Below the pieces are notes generated by a model, which worked only from the letters and a program-made list of their open reading frames with translations, searched no databases and was not told the DNA's origin. From DASWJZ01 sp038211615 (lineage in GTDB: Bacteria; Pseudomonadota; Alphaproteobacteria; Rhizobiales; Afifellaceae), in NCBI GenBank assembly GCA_038211615.1, contig JBBQVL010000013.1:1-64000 (forward strand): 64,000 bases of DNA, written 5' to 3'. The position numbers and the translations under genes were made by a program. Positions 41,516-50,469 of the stretch are shown piece after piece (positions within the stretch are counted from its first letter, which is position 1; every line of letters starts with the position of its first letter).

Positions 41516-41704
41516 CTAGTGCACGGTCTCGGAGTGAGCGTGCTTCTGCAACTTCGCGATTTCATCCTTGATATGCAGCTTGCGTCGCTTCAACTGCGCG
41601 ACTTCGAACTCGTCGAAACTCGGGTGCCTCTGAACCTCCTGGATTTCGCGCTTCAAAGCCTCGTGACGCCGTTCGAGCTCCGCAAGATGCGATTCAACGG
41701 ACAT
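41516..41704 (-). CDS. YdcH/DUF465 family small protein
   Basis: 62 residues, two antiparallel helices: MSVESHLAELERRHEALKRE and EVAQLKRRKLHIKDEIAKL. DUF465 proteins are small, helical and of unknown function. ATG 41704 follows GGAGG with 6-base spacing, preferred to ATG 41716. It is divergent from a second DUF465 gene at 41858. Confidence 0.88.
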   Translation of the reverse strand: MSVESHLAELERRHEALKREIQEVQRHPSFDEFEVAQLKRRKLHIKDEIAKLQKHAHSETVH

Positions 41705-41857
41705 TCGCGCCTCCATGTGGGTTTGAATGACAACAACATGACATAAACGCTGATTCGTGTCGAACGGGTTCCGCGAGTTACCTACTGTTACGTGAAGCGC
41801 TCCCCGACATTTCGCGGAAGCCCGGTTTCATGGTATTGTGGCTAAGTTTAACGCTCG

Positions 41858-42094
41858 ATGGGCACCGGGATGGATGATGGCGGCCGGGTGGTCCAGGTCA
41901 GCGACGCGGCGGTCAGAAACGAGCTAGCCGGGCTGCGGCAGGAACACCGAGATCTCGACGTTGCGATCGAGGCGCTGCAGCGCCAGGCGCGGCCCGACAC
42001 GCTGCAGCTCCAGCGGCTGAAGAAGCGCAAGCTGGTGCTGAAGGACCGCATCTCCGCGCTCGAGGACAAGCTGCTTCCGGACATCATCGCCTGA
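41858..42094 (+). CDS. YdcH/DUF465 family small protein, second copy
   Basis: 78 residues with the same two-helix plan as its divergent neighbour: LAGLRQEHRDLDVAIEALQR and LQLQRLKKRKLVLKDRISAL. The N-terminal 20 residues are extra and variable. ATG 41870 is an alternative start. Function unknown; purE follows on the same strand. Confidence 0.85.
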   Translation: MGTGMDDGGRVVQVSDAAVRNELAGLRQEHRDLDVAIEALQRQARPDTLQLQRLKKRKLVLKDRISALEDKLLPDIIA

Positions 42095-42203
42095 GGGCCG
42101 GATATCCCGACCGCCATTGGCAGAGGCAAAGGCGTGGAGCGCGGAAGGGAATTGTGGCATGCCGGGGCGTTGCAGCTCCGTTACAGTCCACAGGTTGATG
42201 CGC

Positions 42204-42707
42204 ATGGATCGCCGGCCCCCGCTCGTCGCAATCGTCATGGGAAGCCAGTCCGACTGGGCGACGATGCGCCATGCCGCCGAGCGCCTCGATGAGCTTAGCG
42301 TCTCCTACGAGGCGAAGATCGTCTCGGCGCACCGCACGCCGGACCGCCTGACGGCGTTCGCCAAGGGCGCGCGCGACGCCGGCTATCGCGTGGTCATCGC
42401 CGGCGCGGGCGGCGCGGCGCATCTGCCCGGCATGGTCGCGGCGATGACGACGCTGCCGGTGCTTGGCGTGCCGATCGAGACCGGCGCGCTGAAGGGCCAG
42501 GACAGCCTCCTCTCCATCGTGCAGATGCCGGCCGGAATTCCTGTCGGCACGCTGGCGATCGGCAAGCCGGGCGCCATCAACGCCGGCCTGCTCGCCGCCG
42601 CGATCCTCGCGACGGCCGACCCGGCGCTGGCGGGCCGGCTGCAGGCGTGGCGGCAGGCGCAGACCGAGGCGGTGGCGGAACGGCCGGCTGACGTCGATGC
42701 CGGCTGA
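42204..42707 (+). CDS. purE: 5-(carboxyamino)imidazole ribonucleotide mutase
   Basis: Purine synthesis: moves the carboxyl group of N5-CAIR to give CAIR. 167 residues. VAIVMGSQSDWATMRHAAE, VSAHRTPDRL, VVIAGAGGAAHLPGMVAA, TTLPVLGVPIETGALKGQDS and MPAGIPVGTLAIGKPGAINA are class I PurE signatures with the active-site His. Start may be ATG 42204 or 42198. Its end overlaps purK by 11 bases, so the two steps are co-translated. Confidence 0.96.
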   Translation: MDRRPPLVAIVMGSQSDWATMRHAAERLDELSVSYEAKIVSAHRTPDRLTAFAKGARDAGYRVVIAGAGGAAHLPGMVAAMTTLPVLGVPIETGALKGQDSLLSIVQMPAGIPVGTLAIGKPGAINAGLLAAAILATADPALAGRLQAWRQAQTEAVAERPADVDAG

Positions 42708-43806
42708 GCGTGGAATGGCCGCGGCGCTTCCGCCCGGCTCCACCATAGGCATTCTCGGCGGCGGCCAGCTCGGGCGCATGCTGGCGCTGGCGGCCGCAGA
42801 GCTTGGCTTCAAGTGCCACATCTACTGCCCCGACCAGGAAAGTCCGGCCTTCGACGTCGCGGCGGAGCGCACCGTCGCGGACTATGCGGACGAGGCCGCG
42901 CTCTCGGATTTTGCCGCACGGGTCGACGTCGTCACCTACGAGTTCGAAAACATCGACGTCAGAGCGATCGAGCTGCTGCAGGAGAATGTCCCGGTGCGCC
43001 CCGCCTCACTTCCACTGGCGGTTTCGCAGGACCGGCTCTCCGAGAAGGAATTCCTCCGCGACCTCGGCATCGGAACGGCGCAGTTCGCCCCGGTTGAGGA
43101 CGCGGAATCGCTGCGGCTTGCGCTCGCCGCGATCGGCACGCCGTCGATCCTGAAGACGCGCCGCTTCGGTTACGACGGCAAGGGCCAGGCTGTTCTGAAA
43201 AGCGCTACCGCGCCGGAGCTTGCACTGGAAGCCGTGGGACACGCGCCGGCGATATTGGAGGCCTTCGTGCCGTTCGCGCGGGAGATCTCGGTCGTCGCCG
43301 TGCGCGCGCCGGACGGCGATTTCGCCCACTATGAAGCGGCGGAGAATGTGCACCGCAACGGCATTCTCCACACCTCAACCGTCCCGGCCGCGGTTCATCC
43401 CGGCACGGCGGCGGAAGCCGGGCGAATCGCGCGAACGATCGTGGAGGAACTCGACTATGTCGGGGTAATAGGCATCGAGTTCTTCGTGCTCGGCGAGGGG
43501 GAGGGCGAGCGCCTTCTCGTCAACGAGTTTGCCCCGCGCGTGCACAATTCCGGGCACTGGACGCAAGACGCATGTGCGGTCTCGCAGTTCGAGAACCACA
43601 TACGGGCGATCGCCGGCTGGCCGCTCGGCCCCACGTCGCGCCATTCCGACGCGACGATGACGAATATCATCGGCGTCGAGGCGCATCATTGGCTGCAGCT
43701 CGCGGCCGAGCCCGGCGCGCGCCTGCATCTCTACGGCAAGCGAGAGGCGCGGCCGGGGCGCAAGATGGGCCATGTGAACCGGGTTGCCCGTCCGAAAGGC
43801 GCCTGA
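42697..43806 (+). CDS. purK: 5-(carboxyamino)imidazole ribonucleotide synthase
   Basis: ATP-grasp enzyme carboxylating AIR with bicarbonate to N5-CAIR, the substrate of PurE. 369 residues. GSTIGILGGGQLGRMLALAA, VVTYEFENIDV, SILKTRRFGYDGKGQAVL, EAFVPFAREISVVAVR, LLVNEFAPRVHNSGHWT and SQFENHIRAIAGWPLG are typical. Starts within the purE end; 131 bases before efp. Confidence 0.96.
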   Translation: MPAERGMAAALPPGSTIGILGGGQLGRMLALAAAELGFKCHIYCPDQESPAFDVAAERTVADYADEAALSDFAARVDVVTYEFENIDVRAIELLQENVPVRPASLPLAVSQDRLSEKEFLRDLGIGTAQFAPVEDAESLRLALAAIGTPSILKTRRFGYDGKGQAVLKSATAPELALEAVGHAPAILEAFVPFAREISVVAVRAPDGDFAHYEAAENVHRNGILHTSTVPAAVHPGTAAEAGRIARTIVEELDYVGVIGIEFFVLGEGEGERLLVNEFAPRVHNSGHWTQDACAVSQFENHIRAIAGWPLGPTSRHSDATMTNIIGVEAHHWLQLAAEPGARLHLYGKREARPGRKMGHVNRVARPKGA

Positions 43807-43937
43807 GGGATTCGCCCGCGGCGTCCCCTGCTGCGGCGACGGCGCGACGGCGACCGCGGGGTCTGCCACTGCAGGAGCGCCGCCTTGTGTCGCCTACTGA
43901 ACTGTGGTGGATGGCGGCGTCCAGCCCCAAGCGAAGC

Positions 43938-44501
43938 ATGAAGATCAGCGGCAACGAAGTCCGGCCCGGGAGCGTCATCGAATTTGACGGCTCGTTGTGG
44001 GTCGCGGTGAAATCGCAGACCGTGAAGCCCGGCAAGGGGCCGGCCTACAACCAGGTCGAGCTGAAGAACCTCATTGACGGCCGCAAGCTGAACAACCGCT
44101 TCGGCACCGACGAGCGGGTCGAGGCGGCGGAGATCCTGCGCCGCGACTTTCAGTTCCTCTACAGGGAAGGCGACATGCTCGTCTTCATGAACAACGAGAC
44201 CTACGAGCAGATCAGCCTTGCGGACGATTTCGTCGGCGAGCGCGCGGCCTTCCTGCAGGACGGCATGATGGTGACGCTGCAACTGCATGGAGAGACGCCG
44301 ATCGGCATCTCGCTGCCGCTGCAGGTCACGCTGACGATCAGCGAGGCGGAGCCCAGCATCAAGGGACAGACGGCCGCGTCGTCCTACAAGCCGGCGATCC
44401 TGGAGAACGGCGTGCGGGTCATGGTGCCTCCCTTCGTGACGACCGGCGAGCGGATCGTGGTGGACACCACGGAAGTCGCCTACGTCCGGCGCGCAGAGTA
44501 G
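43938..44501 (+). CDS. efp: Elongation factor P
   Basis: Helps ribosomes past polyproline stretches. 187 residues: three beta-barrel domains, starting MKISGNEVRPGSVIEFDG, with the modified loop VKPGKGPAYNQVELKN (Lys33), then FQFLYREGDMLVFMNNETYE and TAASSYKPAILENG. ATG 43938 is the family-typical start though its ribosome site is weak. The modifying enzymes are not in the window. Confidence 0.97.
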   Translation: MKISGNEVRPGSVIEFDGSLWVAVKSQTVKPGKGPAYNQVELKNLIDGRKLNNRFGTDERVEAAEILRRDFQFLYREGDMLVFMNNETYEQISLADDFVGERAAFLQDGMMVTLQLHGETPIGISLPLQVTLTISEAEPSIKGQTAASSYKPAILENGVRVMVPPFVTTGERIVVDTTEVAYVRRAE

Positions 44502-44508
44502 AACCGGC

Positions 44509-45294
44509 ATGGCGCGCTCGGCGATCCTGAATGTGATGGTGGCGGCCGCGACGAAGGCGGCGCGCGGCCTGAATCGCGACTTCAACGAAGTGGAAAACCT
44601 GCAGGTCTCGCGCAAAGGGCCGGCGGACTTCGTCTCCGCGGCCGATCATCGCGCCGAGGAGGTCATCAAGACCGAGCTGCAGCGGGCGCGGCCGGAATAC
44701 GGTTTCCTGATGGAGGAATCGGGCGAAACGAAAGGGAGCGATCCGCAGCACCGCTGGATCGTCGATCCGCTCGACGGAACCACCAACTTCCTGCACGGCA
44801 TCCCGCAATTCTGCATCTCCATCGCGCTCGAGCGGCAGGGCAGGTTGCACGCGGCGCTCGTCTACGATCCGATCGCGGATGCGCTCTTCACGGCGGAACG
44901 CGGCGGCGGCGCCTTCCTGAACGACCGCCGGCTACGGGTGGCGACCCGCCAGAACCTTGAAGATTGCGTGATCGCCACGGGCATGCCGTTCAAGGGGCGG
45001 GGCGACCATGCCCGCTACATAAAGGAACTCGAGGGGCTGATGTCGGAAGTGGCGGGCATCCGGCGCTTCGGGGCGGCGGCGCTCGACCTCGCCTGGGTGG
45101 CGGCCGGCCGCTTCGACGGCTTCTGGGAACGCAAGCTGTCGCCCTGGGATCTGGCGGCGGGCGTTCTCCTCATCCGCGAGGCCGGAGGCTACGTTACCGA
45201 CCTCGAAGGCGGGGACGCGATGCTCGAAACCGGCGATGTGGTGGCGGGCAACGAGGTCGTCCACAAACAGCTTCTTACCCGCCTTCGTGGCTGA
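44509..45294 (+). CDS. suhB: Inositol monophosphatase family protein (SuhB-like)
   Basis: 261 residues. Metal-binding motifs GFLMEESGE, WIVDPLDGTTNFLHG and SPWDLAAGVLLIREAGG are complete. Substrates include inositol phosphates and other sugar phosphates; SuhB also has RNA-related roles in other bacteria. It follows efp by 7 bases, an order usual for Hyphomicrobiales. Confidence 0.94.
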   Translation: MARSAILNVMVAAATKAARGLNRDFNEVENLQVSRKGPADFVSAADHRAEEVIKTELQRARPEYGFLMEESGETKGSDPQHRWIVDPLDGTTNFLHGIPQFCISIALERQGRLHAALVYDPIADALFTAERGGGAFLNDRRLRVATRQNLEDCVIATGMPFKGRGDHARYIKELEGLMSEVAGIRRFGAAALDLAWVAAGRFDGFWERKLSPWDLAAGVLLIREAGGYVTDLEGGDAMLETGDVVAGNEVVHKQLLTRLRG

Positions 45295-45372
45295 CCTTCG
45301 CCTTTCGCTTTCATCTGCGGGCAGAAACGCGCTACAAATTCATCCTGAGGTGCGCCTCGGGCGGGAAGATTG

Positions 45373-46437
45373 ATGGCACGCGACTTCGACCCCTACATGC
45401 TTTCGAGCCCGCGGATCTTCATGGTCCGGATGATCATCTTCCTGATCATCGCGGCTTTTGTGCCGGTCGTGCTCTATCGCGAGGTGGCCAAGGCGTTCAT
45501 GGCCAATCCGGGCCTGAACGGCCTGATCGTCGGCGTGCTCGTCATCGGAATCGCCATGGCGGTGCGCAACGTCGTCGGACTGATCCCGGAAGTGCACTGG
45601 GTCAATTCCTTCCGCCGCCGGGAGACCAACCTCGAGCAGACGCCGCCACGGCTGATCGCGCCGATGGCGACGCTGTTGCGCGACCGGGCCGAGAGCCTGG
45701 CGCTCTCCACCTCGACCTGGCGCTCGATCCTCGACTCGATCTCCACCCGGCTCGACGAGAACCGCGACATCCTGCGCTATCTCGCCGGCCTCCTCGTCTT
45801 CCTCGGCCTGCTCGGCACGATGTGGGGCCTCGTCACGACGGTCGGCTCGGTCGGCGCCACGATCCAGACGCTCAGCGTCGGTTCGGGTGACGCCGGCGCC
45901 ATCTTCGACGACCTGAAGCACGGCCTCGCGGCGCCGCTCGCCGGCATGGGCATCGCCTTCTCGTCCTCGCTCTTCGGCCTCTCAGGCTCCCTGATCCTCG
46001 GTTTCCTCGATCTGCAGGCGGGCCAGGCGCAGAACCGTTTCTACACGGAGCTGGAAGACTGGCTGTCGACGATCACCGATCCGGAGGAGCTTGGCTTCTC
46101 CGACGAGGAGATCGGCAACTCCACCCTCGAGATTAGGAGCTCGGTGGAGCGGCTCGCGAAGATCGTGCAGGAGGGTGGGGGCGGGCGCGCTTCCACCGCC
46201 GCCATGGCCAATCTCGCCGAGGGCATCCAGGGCATGGTGCAGCACATGCGCAAGGAACAGCAGATGGTGCGCGACTGGATGGAAGCCCAGTCGACCCAGC
46301 AGCAGGCCCTGCAGGACACCCTGAAGCGCCTCGCCAGCGCCACCGAGCGCACCGCTGTCACGCCGCTGAAGCGGGTGGGCGAGGGCGACGACGACTGGCG
46401 GGCGAAGAGCCTCACCGAGATCAGACGCGAGACCTGA
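45373..46437 (+). CDS. MotA/TolQ/ExbB-like proton-channel protein
   Basis: 354 residues. Hydrophobic segments VRMIIFLIIAAFVPVVLY, IVGVLVIGIAMAVRNVV, LAGLLVFLGLLGTMWGLVTT and GMGIAFSSSLFGLSGSLILG, with the TolQ/ExbB-like phrase GTMWGLVTTV, then a cytosolic tail with coiled coil (MVQHMRKEQQMVRDWMEAQ). It resembles MotA but no flagellar gene is near. Its partner is the next gene, a MotB/OmpA-type protein. ATG 45373 follows GGGAAG. Confidence 0.88.
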   Translation: MARDFDPYMLSSPRIFMVRMIIFLIIAAFVPVVLYREVAKAFMANPGLNGLIVGVLVIGIAMAVRNVVGLIPEVHWVNSFRRRETNLEQTPPRLIAPMATLLRDRAESLALSTSTWRSILDSISTRLDENRDILRYLAGLLVFLGLLGTMWGLVTTVGSVGATIQTLSVGSGDAGAIFDDLKHGLAAPLAGMGIAFSSSLFGLSGSLILGFLDLQAGQAQNRFYTELEDWLSTITDPEELGFSDEEIGNSTLEIRSSVERLAKIVQEGGGGRASTAAMANLAEGIQGMVQHMRKEQQMVRDWMEAQSTQQQALQDTLKRLASATERTAVTPLKRVGEGDDDWRAKSLTEIRRET

Positions 46438-46450
46438 GGTCGATTGAGGA

Positions 46451-47479
46451 ATGGCGGCTGCGCGCGGACACCGGCTACGGAGCGTCGATTATTGGCCCGG
46501 CTTCGTCGACGCCATGGCGACGCTGCTGCTGGTCTTCGTCTTCCTTCTCTCCGTGTTCATCCTCGCGCAGTTCTTCCTCGGACAGGAGGTGACCAGCAAG
46601 GACACCGTCCTCACCCGCCTCAACGCCCAGATCGCCGAGCTGACGGACCTGCTGTCGCTGGAGAAATCCGGATCGCGCGACCTGCAGGAGACGCTGGCAT
46701 CGCTGCAGGCCAATCTCGCCAATACGGAGGGTGAGCGGGACCGTCTGCAGGGGTTGATCGACAGCGGCAACACGGCGGCCGGCTCGGCTTCCGGTCGCAT
46801 CACGACGCTCGAAGGCGAAGTCGAAAGCGAGAAGCAGGTGAGCCAGCGCGCGCTGGCCCAGGTGGAGCTTCTGAACCAGCAGATCGCCGCGCTCCGCCGC
46901 CAGCTCGGCGCGCTGGAGGAAGCGCTCAACGCTTCCGAGGACCGCAACAAGGAGAGCCAGACGCAGATCGCCGACCTCGGCTCCCGGCTGAACGTCGCAC
47001 TGGCGCAGCGCGTGCAGGAGCTGTCGCAGTACCGCTCCGACTTCTTCGGCAAGCTCCGGCAGATCCTCGCCGACCGTCCGGATTTCCAGGTGGTGGGCGA
47101 CCGCTTCGTGCTGCCGGCCTCGGTGCTCTTCTCCACCGGCAGCGATGACATCAGCGGCGATGCACAAGGCGAGCTCGACAAGCTCGCCGGCGCCATCGTC
47201 GAACTCGAAAGCCAGATCCCGCCTGAGATCAACTGGGTGATCCGCGTCGACGGACACACCGACGTGCGCCCGCTGCAGGCGTCCACCCATTTCCGCTCCA
47301 ACTGGGAGCTGTCGGCGGCGCGCGCCATCGCGGTGGTGCGCTACCTGATCTCCAAGGGCATCAGCCCGCAGCACCTCGTGGCCGCCGGCTTCGGCGAATT
47401 CCAGCCGCTCGACACGGGCGACAGCGAAGAGGCCTACGCCCGCAACCGCCGCATCGAACTGAAGCTCACCGAGCGGTGA
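46451..47479 (+). CDS. MotB/OmpA-like peptidoglycan-binding protein
   Basis: 342 residues. One N-terminal membrane helix with an Asp at its start (YWPGFVDAMATLLLVFVFLL), a long coiled coil from about 60 to 200, then an OmpA-like domain with VDGHTDVRPL, NWELSAARAIAVVRYL and RNRRIELKL. This architecture is that of MotB-type stators and ZorB; its partner is the MotA-like gene 13 bases upstream. The pair may use ion flow to do work on the cell wall; function unproven. Confidence 0.9.
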   Translation: MAAARGHRLRSVDYWPGFVDAMATLLLVFVFLLSVFILAQFFLGQEVTSKDTVLTRLNAQIAELTDLLSLEKSGSRDLQETLASLQANLANTEGERDRLQGLIDSGNTAAGSASGRITTLEGEVESEKQVSQRALAQVELLNQQIAALRRQLGALEEALNASEDRNKESQTQIADLGSRLNVALAQRVQELSQYRSDFFGKLRQILADRPDFQVVGDRFVLPASVLFSTGSDDISGDAQGELDKLAGAIVELESQIPPEINWVIRVDGHTDVRPLQASTHFRSNWELSAARAIAVVRYLISKGISPQHLVAAGFGEFQPLDTGDSEEAYARNRRIELKLTER

Positions 47480-47494
47480 AGAGCGTCTCCCAAG

Positions 47495-47640
47495 CCTTCT
47501 CCCCTTGAGGGAGAAGGTGGCTGCGGAGCAGCCGGATGAGGGGGAAGTCTCCGATCGGGCTCGGCAGCAAATCGCAGAGCTCCCCCTCTCCCGAGGTCCG
47601 GCCAAGGCCGGACCCCACCCTCTCCCTCAGGGGGAGAGGG
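47495..47640. repeat. Intergenic palindrome cluster
   Basis: Four hairpins in 146 bases: CCTTCTCCC/GGGAGAAGG (47495-47517), GCTGC/GCAGC (47520-47532), GGTCCGGCC/GGCCGGACC (47595-47614) and CCCTCTCCCTC/GGGGGAGAGGG (47618-47640). It matches the widespread Hyphomicrobiales intergenic elements of this type and lies between the convergent MotB-like and ABC genes, so it may end both transcripts. Confidence 0.85.
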
Positions 47641-47667
47641 CCACGCCACGTCAGAGCAGGAGGTGCC

Positions 47668-49476
47668 CTAAGCGAGCCGTCGCGCCCGCTCCACGGCGCC
47701 GTCCTCGAACTGCAGTTCCGCCAGCCGCGCGTAGAGCCCGCCGCGGGCGACGAGGCTGGCGTGCGTGCCTTCCTCCACGATGCGGCCCTGGTCCATCACC
47801 ACGATGCGGTCGGCGCTCTTGATGGTGGCGAGGCGATGGGCGATCACCAGCGTCGTGCGGCCCTGCATCAGTGTCTCGAGCGCCGCCTGAACCGCCGTCT
47901 CGCTCTCCGCGTCGAGGGCGCTGGTCGCCTCGTCGAGGAGAAGGATCGGCGCGCTCTTCAGGATGGCGCGCGCGATGGCGAGCCGCTGGCGCTGCCCGCC
48001 GGAGAGTGTGACGCCGCGCTCACCGATCGCGGTGCGGTAGCCGTCCGGCAGAGCGGAGAGAAAATCGTCGGCGTTAGCGGCGCGGGCCGCGTCGCGGATC
48101 GCGGGAAGTTTCGCCTCCGCGTCGCCGAAGCCGATGTTCTCTTCCGCCGAGAGCGCGAAGATCGCCGGATCCTGCGGCACGAGGCCGATCCTCTGCCGCA
48201 GCGCGCTTGGATCGAGCCGGCGGATGTCCACGCCATCGACAAGCACGCTTCCCGCCGTCGGATCGTAGTAGCGCATGAGAAGTGCGAAGAGCGTCGACTT
48301 GCCGGCCCCGGACGGGCCGACGATCGCCACGCGCTCGCCGCGCCGCACGTCGAGGCTGATCCCGTGCAGCACCGGCATCCCCGATCCGCCGTAGCTGAAG
48401 GAGACGTTGTCGAAGGCGATCTCGCCGCGCGCCGGCTCCGGCAAGGCGAGCGGCGTCTCGGGCGCGGCGATCGTCGGCCGGGTCTCCAGAATCTCGGCGA
48501 TCCGCTCCGTCGCGCCAGCCGCCTGCGTGACCTCGCCCCAGACCTGGCTGAGCTCGGCGAGCGCGCCGGCGGCGAACACCGAATAGAGCAGGAACTGGCC
48601 GAGGGTCCCGCCGCTCATCTCCCCGGCAAGCACCGAGCGCGCTCCCAGCCAGAGCACGAAGACCACGCTGCCGAAGATCAGGAAGATGGCGAAGGCGGTG
48701 AGCCACGCGCGTGACCGCGTCGCGCCGCGCGCCGCATCGAAGGCCTGCTCCACCAGGCCCGAGAAGCGCCCGGTCGCCCGCGCCTCCTGCGTATAGGCCT
48801 GGACGGTCCTCACTCCGCCCACGGCTTCGGCGGCGAAGGCGGAAGCGTCGGCGAGGCGGTCCTGCGCAAAGCGCGACTTGCGCCTGACGCTTCGACCGAA
48901 GGCGACGATCGGCAGGATGATGACGGGGATCACGAGGAGGATGAGCCCGGAGAGCCGCGGACTCGTCGCCACCATCATGATCGTCGCGCCGACGAAGAGG
49001 ACGAAGTTGCGGAGCGCGATCGAGGCGCTGGCGCCGACCGCCGACTTGATCTGCGTCGTGTCCGCCGTCAGCCGTGAGACGATGTCGCCAGAGCGGGCAG
49101 CGTCGAAGAAGTCCGGCGACAGGCTCAACAGATGCGCGAACACCTCATGGCGGAGATCGGCCACGATGCGCTCGCCGAGCGTCATCACCAGGTAGTAGCG
49201 GGCGGAGCTGGCCAGCGCGAGCACGCCGGCGAGCAGGATCAGCGCGATGAACACGCGGTTGACGAACGCCGCGTCGCTCGAGGAGAAGCCGACGTCGATC
49301 ATGCGCCGGATGGCGAGCGGCATGGCAAGCGTCGCGAGCGCCGCCGCCACGAGCGCCGCGACCGCCCCAAGGGCGCGCCCCTTGTAGCGTGCGAGGTAGG
49401 GCAGCATCACCGAAAGGGTGCGCACGCCGGAGGGCTCGCTGCCGGCCGGTCGCGTGAAGCGCGTCGAGGAGGCCAT
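47668..49476 (-). CDS. ABC exporter, fused permease and ATPase
   Basis: 602 residues, a half-transporter working as a dimer in the inner membrane. Six helices in the first 310 residues (LGAVAALVAAALATLAMPL, ALILLAGVLALASSARYYL and others), then the ATPase: Walker A GPSGAGKSTLF, LVPQDPAIF, signature LSGGQRQRLAIARA, Walker B ILLLDEATSALD and the switch His in VIAHRLAT. MsbA-like; substrate (lipid, drug or peptide) unknown. Divergent from rpmE. Confidence 0.94.
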   Translation of the reverse strand: MASSTRFTRPAGSEPSGVRTLSVMLPYLARYKGRALGAVAALVAAALATLAMPLAIRRMIDVGFSSSDAAFVNRVFIALILLAGVLALASSARYYLVMTLGERIVADLRHEVFAHLLSLSPDFFDAARSGDIVSRLTADTTQIKSAVGASASIALRNFVLFVGATIMMVATSPRLSGLILLVIPVIILPIVAFGRSVRRKSRFAQDRLADASAFAAEAVGGVRTVQAYTQEARATGRFSGLVEQAFDAARGATRSRAWLTAFAIFLIFGSVVFVLWLGARSVLAGEMSGGTLGQFLLYSVFAAGALAELSQVWGEVTQAAGATERIAEILETRPTIAAPETPLALPEPARGEIAFDNVSFSYGGSGMPVLHGISLDVRRGERVAIVGPSGAGKSTLFALLMRYYDPTAGSVLVDGVDIRRLDPSALRQRIGLVPQDPAIFALSAEENIGFGDAEAKLPAIRDAARAANADDFLSALPDGYRTAIGERGVTLSGGQRQRLAIARAILKSAPILLLDEATSALDAESETAVQAALETLMQGRTTLVIAHRLATIKSADRIVVMDQGRIVEEGTHASLVARGGLYARLAELQFEDGAVERARRLA

Positions 49477-49658
49477 TCCCGGTCAGGAGGAGCAAAGTTC
49501 CTCGGCCGGCGCAAGGGCGGCGGCCACGCCTTGATGCCGCAACCGAGGTCCTATATAGAGCCGCCCGAGAGAAAGCGGCGGGCGAGGGGGCCTGGCGCAT
49601 CAATTTCATGGGCGCTTCGCGCCGCGCGGCCCCGGGCCCGGAACAATCGAGACCGACA

Positions 49659-49889
49659 ATGAAGAAAGACCTGCATCCCGACTACCACGCGATCAAGGTG
49701 GTGATGACCGACGGGACGGAATACGAGACCCGCTCGACCTACGGCAAGCCGGGCGACGTGCTGCACCTCGACATCGACCCGAAGACGCACCCGGCGTGGA
49801 CCGGCGGCGGCCAGCACCTCATCGACCGCGGCGGCCGGCTCTCGCGCTTCAAGTCGAAGTTCAACTCGTTCCTGGGCGAGAAGTCCTAG
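49659..49889 (+). CDS. rpmE: 50S ribosomal protein L31
   Basis: 76 residues: MKKDLHPDYHAIKVVMTDGT, KPGDVLHLDIDPKTHPAWTG and SRFKSKFNSFLG. The zinc-binding cysteines of C+ L31 are absent, as in other alphaproteobacterial L31. ATG 49659 begins the conserved sequence. Convergent with rcdA 50 bases on. Confidence 0.95.
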   Translation: MKKDLHPDYHAIKVVMTDGTEYETRSTYGKPGDVLHLDIDPKTHPAWTGGGQHLIDRGGRLSRFKSKFNSFLGEKS

Positions 49890-49938
49890 GCGCGGTGCGC
49901 AGAGCCGCTCAATTTGCGGCTCTTCTGTCATTTGCCGG

Positions 49939-50469
49939 CTATTTCGCATCCCGCAACGCGGCGGCAAGCTCGCGAAGCTGCATGTTTACCGGATTGTCGG
50001 CCGGATCCGGGTTGTCGTCCTCGAGCAGCGCGGCGTCGATGCGCTCGACCCGCTTCTGCAGCAGAAGCGAGCGGCTGATGAGGGCGCGGAACGCCTCCGG
50101 CAGTTCGTCCCAGCCCGGGCCGATCATGCTGGTGGCGAGCTTTTCCAGGCGGATCTTCTTCTTCTCCTCGCGGGCGCGGTCGGCGGTCATGTCGCCTTCG
50201 CGCACCGAGCGGTGCAGCAGCAGCCATGACGCGAGCTGCATCAGGCGCGTGGTCAGCCGCATCGATTCCGTCGCATAAACGATGGAGGCGGGGCGCGGCA
50301 GCTCGCGCGCGGCGTTACGCCCGTCCCCGTCAAGGTAGTCGGCGGTCTCCTCGACCAGCGTCATGCCCTCCTTGAAAAGAGTGCGGAAGGTTCCGGATTG
50401 CGCATAGGCCTTGCCGAAGGAGATCGGCTCCTTCCTGTCGGCCCGGCGACGCTTTGGACTGGGTTCCAC
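49939..50469 (-). CDS. rcdA: RcdA-type adaptor (DUF1465)
   Basis: 176 residues: ISFGKAYAQSGTFRTLFKEG, MTLVEETADYLDGDGR, ATESMRLTTRLMQLASWLLL and EEKKKIRLEKLATSM match DUF1465, the family of Caulobacter RcdA, an adaptor helping ClpXP degrade CtrA. Role transferred by homology. The start is GTG 50469, just before the conserved part, with GGGGGG upstream. Confidence 0.87.
   Translation of the reverse strand: MEPSPKRRRADRKEPISFGKAYAQSGTFRTLFKEGMTLVEETADYLDGDGRNAARELPRPASIVYATESMRLTTRLMQLASWLLLHRSVREGDMTADRAREEKKKIRLEKLATSMIGPGWDELPEAFRALISRSLLLQKRVERIDAALLEDDNPDPADNPVNMQLRELAAALRDAK

Noticed and set aside
45373..47479. Zorya-type anti-phage system
   Set aside because: Only a MotA-like and a MotB-like gene are present; no zorC, zorD or zorE and no defence neighbours. 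The genes sit among housekeeping genes.
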